NCBI GenBank assembly: GCA_001784585.1 | Contig: MFRN01000043.1 | Span: forward strand, 1 to 61,535 | Length of the DNA: 61,535 nt | Direction: 5' to 3' | Source of the DNA: Candidatus Melainabacteria bacterium RIFCSPLOWO2_02_FULL_35_15 | GTDB lineage: Bacteria; Cyanobacteriota; Vampirovibrionia; 2-02-FULL-35-15 | Part shown: piece after piece, positions 17,553 through 24,355 of the stretch | Numbering within the stretch: position 1 is the stretch's first letter | Layout: every line of letters starts with the position of its first letter | Position numbers and translations under genes: made by a program | Notes under the pieces: model-generated | Told to the model about the DNA's origin: nothing | Database searches by the model: none | Seen by the model: the letters and a program-made list of their open reading frames with translations, nothing else

Positions 17553-20021
17553 TTACACAGCATGACAAATGGTCGTATATCGTTTTGAAGTATTGTGAGC
17601 AGCTCTTCTTTTTGTCATTCCTGCATAAAGCTCAGGGAAACTAGTTTTTAAATTATCCGGAGCTTTTTCTAAATATTCATCATACTCATAATAATTGCCA
17701 TCTTCATTAACTACGTAAATTGTTTTTTCCGGATCTTTTGCACCATCTTTAGCCTGACCGCCACTTGTTCTTCGTATTTCCTGAGTAAATTCCTCTCCAT
17801 TTGATTCTTTTACTGCATCGTATGCCATTTTTAAAAGCTCAGATTCTGTATATTTTATTAAATCACTGCGTTTAATTCCTCGTTTTTGAAGTCCATATTG
17901 AAGAATATATTGTGGTGCCATAACAAATGGGTGTTTGTTTGTATCGTTATGATGAAGTACAGAAAGATCATAATACATAGCTGCTACAGCATGTGCGCCA
18001 GCAGGTGTAAATCCAGCTTTTATTTTTCCACTTCTGTCTTTAAAGTATCTGACTTGCTTTGTAAGCCAGAGAGCCTCTTTATTTAATTTCCATTTTGGAA
18101 AACCAGGAGTCCTGGACTGCTCACCAGTTCTGCAATACTCTAAATAATCTCCCATAATTTTTACAATAGTATAATCAGCATTTAATTTCCCCAGTGTTTG
18201 ACAAATCTTTTCAATTTCTTTGATGCCAAGATGCTTTAACAATATTTTATGAATCTCAGAGTCTTTATCTTTAACAATGTCCAGTGAACTCTCAAAGTTT
18301 TTAAAATCCAGAAGTATCTGTTCTGCGCCATGGCTAAATCTTAAATGTCCATCATCATGAAACTCCCCAGCTAAGGGGAGTGAGTAAGTATTACTTTCAA
18401 CAAGATTTTTTATATCAGGATCAACATTTTCTTTATTTGAATAATAATCATATAAAAAATGCTGAGTTCGGAGCAAATGAGTAAAATCTCTTCTCTCGTG
18501 AAGACTCCTAATATACCTGTATCGATCTTTGCGATCTGCATTAAATGGAACAAGTATACCAGCCTGAGTTACAGTTCCCTGATATTTTTTTATTTCAGTA
18601 GCATCCAAATCTTGTAATATTACTTTTAGCTTTTCATCTGCCAGACTATCTATTACTTCCTGATATCTGGGTGAAAGGGTAGCTTCTCTGTGCTCATTTT
18701 CAAATTCTTTTATAAAGGCATAAGCTGACTCTACCGCTTTAGCTTTGTCAATTTTGTATTCAAGAATTTCTTCTTCTTCTGGTCCGAGTTTGTCTGTTCT
18801 GATAAAATTTTGTGCGGTTTGAGCACCAGCACCAAAAGATGCAAAGCTTACCCCAAGTGCTTCTGTCGCCCTTGCCAAGTCATATACTTTTTCACTTATG
18901 CCAAGCGGCATTATTGCAAGCATTGCTTTGCTTGTCCCTAAGACTAAAGCTGCAAGACGTCTAAACCATCCTTCTACTCTCATAGCTGTGTTTTCACCAG
19001 GCAGCCTGGAACCATAATTATTTGCTCTTTTTAATACTTTGTTCCCGTCTCTAAATAAAGCAACAAGATTTGCACCGGAAAAAAGAGCATAAGGAATATA
19101 AGCAAGAGATTTTATTTTTTCAGGGACTTCATGCCCCAAAAAAGAAGCAACTTTTGAAATTATCCCTACCCCGAATAAACCACCGCCAGCTACACCTAAT
19201 CCACCACCAGCTGCCTGAAATGCACGAGCAGGCTCTTCCTTAAAAATTAAATCCATGTTTGTAATATTTTTAAAGAAACTAAAAATTCCCTGCTCGTAGA
19301 GTGATAACCACTTTAAACCTGGTAAATGACTAGTAAATGATTTATGAACAGATGAAACAGTTTCATTTTCTCTCCTTCTTACATCACTCATTCCCATTGA
19401 TTGAGCTCCATCAAACAATGAAACCAGTCCAAGAGCAATCGGATCTTTTAAATCCATAAATGTGCTAACAGCAGACATTCCAAGCGCTCCGGCAAACCAT
19501 TCCTTACTGTCCTGAGCAAGTCCTGTTAAGCCGCCAGTACCACCAAAAATAAAGTATGATTTTTTGAGACTGCTATATCCTGCATCAGTATTCCCGCCAG
19601 TTAAGCTGCTAAAAAGTATTTTAATTCCTGAAGAGACTAAAGACATCCCTGAAACAACCGTACCAATTAACGCTCCACCTGTTTCCATTGCTCTTATTTG
19701 TCTTTGTCTTTTTAATTTGTTTTTATCTACTATTTCATGCCTTATTACTTCAATACCATAGTCTTTATATTGCTTGGCTAATTTCTTTAAATCTGAATAC
19801 TCATGCTTACCTTCATTTTTTAACTTATCAAGATTTAATCTGGAAGCAGCTTCTGGAGGCAGAGCATCAATATTTACACAAGGAGGTAGTAATTCTTCTC
19901 CATATTGAAATCTAATTCCTATTTGTTGAGGGGCCTGTGATTTATCTTTTGGTTTTGTTTGGGCAGTATAAGGTTGTGGATCTGAAAAATTTTGACAAGA
20001 TGATTGTACTGCCTTAGGCAT
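17553..20021 (-). CDS. Large membrane protein with C-terminal HD phosphohydrolase domain
   Basis: An 822-residue protein with no close family that I recognise. Residues 1-100 are polar. About 112-410 hold several hydrophobic, glycine-rich stretches (near 115-140, 155-205, 268-325 and 355-400) that look membrane-embedded. The C-terminal half contains an HD-type metal site resembling SAMHD1/dGTPase-like enzymes: His515 (FTHLLR), His555-Asp556 (FHDDGH, then RFSHGAEQ) and Asp625 (GDYLEYCR). That implies phosphohydrolysis of a nucleotide or similar substrate at the membrane. The start has an AGGGA sequence 4 bp upstream. The substrate cannot be told from sequence. Confidence 0.75.
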   Translation of the reverse strand: MPKAVQSSCQNFSDPQPYTAQTKPKDKSQAPQQIGIRFQYGEELLPPCVNIDALPPEAASRLNLDKLKNEGKHEYSDLKKLAKQYKDYGIEVIRHEIVDKNKLKRQRQIRAMETGGALIGTVVSGMSLVSSGIKILFSSLTGGNTDAGYSSLKKSYFIFGGTGGLTGLAQDSKEWFAGALGMSAVSTFMDLKDPIALGLVSLFDGAQSMGMSDVRRRENETVSSVHKSFTSHLPGLKWLSLYEQGIFSFFKNITNMDLIFKEEPARAFQAAGGGLGVAGGGLFGVGIISKVASFLGHEVPEKIKSLAYIPYALFSGANLVALFRDGNKVLKRANNYGSRLPGENTAMRVEGWFRRLAALVLGTSKAMLAIMPLGISEKVYDLARATEALGVSFASFGAGAQTAQNFIRTDKLGPEEEEILEYKIDKAKAVESAYAFIKEFENEHREATLSPRYQEVIDSLADEKLKVILQDLDATEIKKYQGTVTQAGILVPFNADRKDRYRYIRSLHERRDFTHLLRTQHFLYDYYSNKENVDPDIKNLVESNTYSLPLAGEFHDDGHLRFSHGAEQILLDFKNFESSLDIVKDKDSEIHKILLKHLGIKEIEKICQTLGKLNADYTIVKIMGDYLEYCRTGEQSRTPGFPKWKLNKEALWLTKQVRYFKDRSGKIKAGFTPAGAHAVAAMYYDLSVLHHNDTNKHPFVMAPQYILQYGLQKRGIKRSDLIKYTESELLKMAYDAVKESNGEEFTQEIRRTSGGQAKDGAKDPEKTIYVVNEDGNYYEYDEYLEKAPDNLKTSFPELYAGMTKRRAAHNTSKRYTTICHAV

Positions 20022-20230
20022 TATCCCTGCTTTTTCTTATACCTACTATATTTAGCGTAAATACTCATGATTGTTTTAATTAAATACACTATATATTAGA
20101 CTATATTTAAAGTTTCTAGTCAATGAAAGACATATTGTAACTTTTATATTTTTTACCACGTACAATTAGTGACAAAAGGCTTACCTGTGCTGTTAGAATG
20201 AGTCTTGTTTTTTATCGCAGTAGGAACTAT

Positions 20231-20629
20231 ATGAAATTTTTAATCTGTTTTTTGCTGGCTTTAACATGTTTGACATTTAATACTGGTGTATTTAACAGCA
20301 GCACACTTCGGTATACTTCCTGTGCATTTGCTCAGACAAATTTATCTCCTCTCAATATGCTGATTTTTGATATAAGAGATGTCAAAAAACTCATTGAAGA
20401 AGGAGATAATAAATTAGCAATAACTATCCTAAAAAGTGCAGACAAAAATGTTCGTAAAGTAAAAGAGTTTAGTGCTAAAACAAAAAAAATTACCAGTACA
20501 AGAATTAAAAAGGGCATAGCTCTTTTAAAACAAAATAAAAACGACGAGGCTCTAGCTTTAATACAAACAGCAATTGACAGTCTAATAGAAGCAGGATTTG
20601 CCAAACCAAGTGATTTTGAATCGATATAA
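20231..20629 (+). CDS. Small secreted helical-repeat protein
   Basis: From the ATG at 20231 the product begins MKFLICFLLALTCLTF, a clear signal peptide with a probable cleavage site after SCAFA. The mature part (about 95 aa) is helical and TPR-like: LIEEGDNKLAITILKSADK, then ALLKQNKNDEALALIQTAI. An in-frame ATG at 20198 would add 11 polar residues before the signal peptide and is less likely. It resembles in plan the secreted protein at 33203. Function unknown. Confidence 0.7.
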   Translation: MKFLICFLLALTCLTFNTGVFNSSTLRYTSCAFAQTNLSPLNMLIFDIRDVKKLIEEGDNKLAITILKSADKNVRKVKEFSAKTKKITSTRIKKGIALLKQNKNDEALALIQTAIDSLIEAGFAKPSDFESI

Positions 20630-20640
20630 AGAGACCCACC

Positions 20641-21552
20641 CTAAGGGGTAAATCTTGTACAGGTGTGAAGGATTTGATCGTCTGTATACCTGTTTTCAAA
20701 TTTTATTTTATAATTCCCGTCTTTAAAAGGACAAGAGCTTAATTTTTTTCCAATGTCTATTTTTGGTGCTGCGCCCCAATCTACAACCACGCTTTTATTT
20801 TTTTTCAAAATATGATTTATTAAAGCAATTAAAATAAGATCATATTCTTCCGCTTCTATATGACTGTCTGCAATATGCCGATCGTTCATGTCTATGGAAT
20901 ATTCATAAAATGCTGTTCTCTCAATCATAAGGCCATCTGGATAAGGCACACCAAGAAAATCTACTCCGACTATTACCAATGCCTTACCTTTATCCAAATC
21001 ATTATTAATTGCAGATGAATCGTTATCTCTTAGTTCATATTTGTTTGCTTTAAATCCTCTTATTATTTTTGTATCAATGCTGCTTATCTCTCCTGTTGTA
21101 CTATCTTCTGTCTGCCAGTCATCAAGAAGTGCAGAACTCGTATTTTCACTACCGGTAAAAAAAGAAGGAGATTCCAACAGGCTGTAATCTTTCTTATTGT
21201 TAGGAAGATTCTGTTGCATCTTAGCCATTTTTACAAAGACAAATGAATGTAATTTAGGAAACCTAAAAAAGTTTTCCCATACAGATTTATCCATAGTACT
21301 GCACTCGATTTTTACAGGAATAAGATTAGGCAATATCTTTTCAAGTTCACCAGCAATAAAATCTCCACCATTATTAGTTCTTCCACAATCAATCTCTACC
21401 ATTTGTTCTTCATTCAAAGGATTAATTACTGCATCCCTGATAAATGACTTGTTAAGTACATTATTTGGATATATTATCTCCCTTCTTTTGGGATCCAATG
21501 TAACTAAGGTAGTATAAAGTCCCTCATCAACTGTATAAGGTTTAATATGCAT
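20641..21552 (-). CDS. Hypothetical protein, 303 aa
   Basis: I do not recognise a family. The protein starts MHIKPYTVDEG. It has a mixed alpha/beta pattern with segments such as GKALVIVGVDFLG and EEYDLILIALINHILKK, and no signal peptide or membrane helix. It is convergent with the small secreted protein, the ends being 11 bp apart. The short M-x-I-x start resembles other island proteins (MLTIN, MLRIN, MRIN), but this similarity is slight. Confidence 0.65.
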   Translation of the reverse strand: MHIKPYTVDEGLYTTLVTLDPKRREIIYPNNVLNKSFIRDAVINPLNEEQMVEIDCGRTNNGGDFIAGELEKILPNLIPVKIECSTMDKSVWENFFRFPKLHSFVFVKMAKMQQNLPNNKKDYSLLESPSFFTGSENTSSALLDDWQTEDSTTGEISSIDTKIIRGFKANKYELRDNDSSAINNDLDKGKALVIVGVDFLGVPYPDGLMIERTAFYEYSIDMNDRHIADSHIEAEEYDLILIALINHILKKNKSVVVDWGAAPKIDIGKKLSSCPFKDGNYKIKFENRYTDDQILHTCTRFTP

Positions 21553-21875
21553 TATTATTTCTCTGATTAATAATTATTCTACACGATCGTCTATAAAATT
21601 TTCACGCAATAATCTTCTTACCTTTTCAATACAATTCTTTTATTGAGTTTTAGATATAGGCTTGCACATATGCTTAAAACATAATTCTCTAATTCTTTAT
21701 CAGGACACATATGTCATCTAACCAAACTGGCACATCGGTTTTAAATATGCTAACTTTGCGCAAGTCCTATAGAAGTCAAATTTCTGTTCCTGAATTGGGA
21801 ATAGCTGCATAAAATATAGTTTTATTATAATAGTGCTAAAATACTTTCTAAGTTTCTAAAAAGGAGATATAAATT
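21553..21875. other. Intergenic stretch between divergent genes
   Basis: A 323-bp AT-rich gap. It contains copy 2 of the 27-bp repeat (21739-21765), a TATAAT at 21826-21831 without a well-placed -35, and the AAGGAG ribosome-binding site of the 111-aa gene. I see no gene or RNA in it. Confidence 0.5.
21739..21765 (+). repeat. 27-bp direct repeat, copy 2
   Basis: Same 27-mer as 13971-13997 with one mismatch, starting GTTTTAAATATGCTAACTTT. It lies 110 bp upstream of the 111-aa gene. The matching position upstream of same-strand genes in both cases hints at a regulatory site. Confidence 0.6.
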
Positions 21876-22211
21876 ATGCCATTAAGAGTAGAGTATACAC
21901 CGACAAGGGAAGAAAAAAGAATTGGAAATATTGCTGGAATGTTTAATAATAATCCTCCCTACAAGAAAAGACTTGAAGTCTGTAATGAACTCAAAGTTCT
22001 ATTACCACAACTTGGCTTTCCGGTTGTTGATGTAGTTGCTCATAAGCAGGATCCAAGAGTAATTATTGTAATTAGTAGAGAAAATGCAGACAATAGTGAA
22101 TTTTTAAAAGGTTTAATCAATGCAGTTTCAAGTCAAGAGGCATCATCTGGAAATCCAGTTAAATACAGAGATGCTGTACTTGCAATTCATGGATATCCTG
22201 AACGTGAATAA
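21876..22211 (+). CDS. Small hypothetical protein, 111 aa
   Basis: Soluble acidic/basic mixed protein starting MPLRVEYTPTREEKR, with no recognised domain. The strongest ribosome-binding site of the island (AAGGAG, 9 bp before the ATG) suggests it is well translated. A beta strand-like VVDVVAHKQDPRVIIVIS segment lies in the middle. A 12-bp hairpin 88 bp downstream could terminate its transcript. Confidence 0.65.
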   Translation: MPLRVEYTPTREEKRIGNIAGMFNNNPPYKKRLEVCNELKVLLPQLGFPVVDVVAHKQDPRVIIVISRENADNSEFLKGLINAVSSQEASSGNPVKYRDAVLAIHGYPERE

Positions 22212-22259
22212 CTTTTAAGAGTTAATCCAACTACTTTTACTTTAAAGCAAAAAAATCAA

Positions 22260-22420
22260 TCCAGGATTTGAACCTGAATTTTTAGTTAAGCGCCAAGCAA
22301 AATGTGTTCTTCATCAGAACACATTTTACGCCGTTAAGAAAAAGCGAGTTGAGCATTCGTGCGAAACGAGCGTTATAAAGTACAAATCCTGAAATTTGCC
22401 CCATCCTGGACAGATTTGAA
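22260..22420. other. Structured non-coding stretch with strong hairpin and tRNA-like T-arm
   Basis: A perfect 12-bp stem (AAAATGTGTTCT 22299-22310, AGAACACATTTT 22316-22327, loop TCATC) lies inside longer inverted segments. AGGATTTG near 22263 pairs with CAAATCCT near 22383, and TCCAGGAT at 22260 pairs with ATCCTGGA near 22413. On the minus strand, AGGTTCAAATCCT mimics a tRNA T-arm, but no acceptor, D-arm or anticodon arm can be built around it. It could be a terminator, a structured RNA or a decayed repeat. Confidence 0.45.
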
Positions 22421-22472
22421 TGAGTTTTTGGAGAGGGCCGCTTGATAAGAGGAGTTACAGAAGAAAGTTGGT

Positions 22473-22811
22473 TTATTTGCTTTTTCTGGCTATTAAAGCA
22501 AATTGATAGAAATATTTTGAAAAGTATTCAAGAGTTGTATTGTAAAGCAAGCTACCAAAAAAACTGTCACATAAGATTTCACGAACTCTACACAATTCTT
22601 TTAATCTTGCCCCATGCCAACGTTGACCACTAATGGTTAGATCAAGCAAGTCTAATGCTCTATAAAAAGCATTGGTTGCGTATTCTTCATTACCTTTTTT
22701 TCTCCAAGAAATAATTCTATCAACGTCACTACCTACATTACCTAGCTGTTCTGCAAGCGTCATTTTATACCACCTGCCTGATTCTTTTAGGTTTTTATAA
22801 AGATCTCTCAT
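22473..22811 (-). CDS. All-helical partner of a DUF5674-type pair
   Basis: A 112-residue helical protein. It contains MRDLYKNLKESGRWYKM and ALDLLDLTISGQRWHGARLKELCRVREILCD, patterns I know from a widespread uncharacterised bacterial family often found beside DUF5674. Its ATG overlaps the DUF5674 stop (ATGA), so the two are translationally coupled. The helical bundle recalls HEPN-type proteins, and the tight two-gene layout recalls toxin-antitoxin modules. That role is inferred, not shown. Confidence 0.75.
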   Translation of the reverse strand: MRDLYKNLKESGRWYKMTLAEQLGNVGSDVDRIISWRKKGNEEYATNAFYRALDLLDLTISGQRWHGARLKELCRVREILCDSFFGSLLYNTTLEYFSKYFYQFALIARKSK

Positions 22812-23158
22812 TGTTTTATTAAAAAGTTAATAATGTCAATAATTTTTTTCTGTATGGCAGGATCTTCAACTTCTCGTGACCTGTTGTTTTGTCTTGAACG
22901 AAGATTAATCATGGAATCAAACTCGATCCAGTTGTTTCTGTCTTTAGCCGGATAAATATTAATACCCCATAAATTATCCTGTATGGAACCTTCTTCAAGG
23001 AGGAGTTTTTCTTCATCAGCATGCATGTAGCCACCAATTGCAAAAATTTGTAATTTAATATCTACTACAGCCTTAACTAAATCACTGTCATTTTTATTTG
23101 CAATATTTTTTAAGGCTTCTAGTGTAATAGGCTCTTTAACCAAGATTATTTCATCCAT
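22808..23158 (-). CDS. DUF5674 family protein
   Basis: From the ATG at 23158 (MDEIILVKEPIT) the protein has the DUF5674 blocks KAVVDIKLQIFAIGGYMHADEE, LWGINIYP, WIEFDSMIN and RSREVEDP. The open frame runs 24 codons further up, but that part does not match the family. It overlaps the helical partner gene by four bases. The function of the family is unknown; the coupled small pair is compatible with a toxin-antitoxin system. Confidence 0.8.
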   Translation of the reverse strand: MDEIILVKEPITLEALKNIANKNDSDLVKAVVDIKLQIFAIGGYMHADEEKLLLEEGSIQDNLWGINIYPAKDRNNWIEFDSMINLRSRQNNRSREVEDPAIQKKIIDIINFLIKQ

Positions 23159-23215
23159 ATTAAAGTATTTTACTACTTCGACTGAACAAATTACAATTCT
23201 CTTTTGAAAAAAGGA

Positions 23216-23450
23216 ATAAATAGAAAACACATTTCTTTTATCATTCCTCGTTATTTAAGAATCATAAAAGATTTGCAAGAATTAAGATTTGCTCCTCTTG
23301 TTTCTCTTGCTAAAACTTTTGAATCTTGGCAAGAAGAAATACTTAGAATGCTAAGGTTTTGATTGGTACGACCTAGTGCATCACGTTAGAAATAAAATTA
23401 AAGAGTTTAATGGCTATGTTCACATACCTGATCTCTCTAAAGTAGCTTAA
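23216..23450 (+). pseudogene. Decayed transposase-like remnant
   Basis: A 420-bp gap holds a broken frame. Frame one (23216-23362) reads a helical segment containing PLVSLAKTFESWQEEILRML. It stops and continues in another frame (23364-23450) with HVRNKIKEFNGYVHIPDL. The first part resembles the end of ISL3-type transposases, where an R/L-A-K-T-x-x-x-W-x-E-E-I-L pattern precedes the last catalytic region. There is no start codon or intact frame. The assignment is tentative. The rest of the gap up to 23651 shows nothing clear. Confidence 0.3.
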
Positions 23451-23651
23451 TTTTAGCACCGTGCTTGACATTATTTATTGCAGTGTCAGATTTGCTTTAT
23501 CAGTGCTTATGAAATAAGGGCTGGCCAAAACAAAAGCAATTTGCTATAAGAATAAGTAAGCCTGATTGTATATTTGGACTTTTGAAAACTCAAATAATTT
23601 AGCCATATCCCAATTTATTTAGGCAATTTTGCACAAAGGCTTGTTTGGAGT

Positions 23652-24281
23652 ATGGCTGAAAGTACTCTAAAAGCCCCTGTCCCTGTCAAAACTTTAGGAT
23701 CCCTTTTTATGAAAATAAAAGTTGAAAAGTGCAGACAGGTCAGAATTTATCCCCTTATAAAAGGGCTTTTAAGTCAAGGTAATGCAAGGATTGAATGGAA
23801 TGATGGTTTTATAATTAATTTAAAACTTCATCGAGAAGGTAAAAGAGATTATATTCATTTTACCTATATTACTTCCTCAGAAGGTGGAGATAAAAAACTT
23901 TGTAATTATAAAGTAAGTCTTACAAGAACTGAATGTCCTACCGGATTCAGATATTGGCTTGCTTGTCCTCTAGTAAATAAAGAAAACAAAGCATGTGGTA
24001 ACCGTGTAGGTATCTTATACATGCCGCCAAAAAGGAATTATTTTGGCTGTAGAAGGTGCCATAAATTAATTTATCAAAGACAATGCCTAAGTGGATTGGA
24101 TAAAAAATACGGAAAGCTTATTAGCTTTTGTGATCTGGAACAGGAAGAAAAATTAATTAAAAGAAAAGTATATGCCGGATTTTTTACTCAGAGATATATG
24201 AAACACCTGAACAAAGTTAAAAAGAATAATGAGAGATTCGGAAAGAGGGTTGAGGACTTGAATAGCAGTCTCCTCTCTTAG
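23652..24281 (+). CDS. Zinc-ribbon protein, function unknown
   Basis: A 209-residue basic protein. The C-terminal half has a probable zinc ribbon: Cys105 (LACPL), Cys115 (KACGNRV), then YMPPKRNYFGCRRCHKLIY with Cys133 and Cys136. This pattern recurs in uncharacterised proteins often met on mobile elements and plasmids. The N-terminal half is predicted beta-rich (IEWNDGFIINLKLH). The next Met (residue 20) is an alternative start. It is a plausible nucleic-acid binder, but nothing more specific can be said. Confidence 0.7.
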   Translation: MAESTLKAPVPVKTLGSLFMKIKVEKCRQVRIYPLIKGLLSQGNARIEWNDGFIINLKLHREGKRDYIHFTYITSSEGGDKKLCNYKVSLTRTECPTGFRYWLACPLVNKENKACGNRVGILYMPPKRNYFGCRRCHKLIYQRQCLSGLDKKYGKLISFCDLEQEEKLIKRKVYAGFFTQRYMKHLNKVKKNNERFGKRVEDLNSSLLS

Positions 24282-24355
24282 ATTAATCCCCCTAATAAAT
24301 GGGTCTGTAAATAAATTTTAACTGTGTTGTTAAAAATGTCCAACCTGTAGAAGAT

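Noticed and set aside
22260-22275. Possible attL copy of the tRNA-Glu 3' end
   Set aside because: Only the general T-arm consensus GGATTTGAACC is shared with 32913-32923; the acceptor-stem bases differ, so it is not a duplicate of the tRNA-Glu end.
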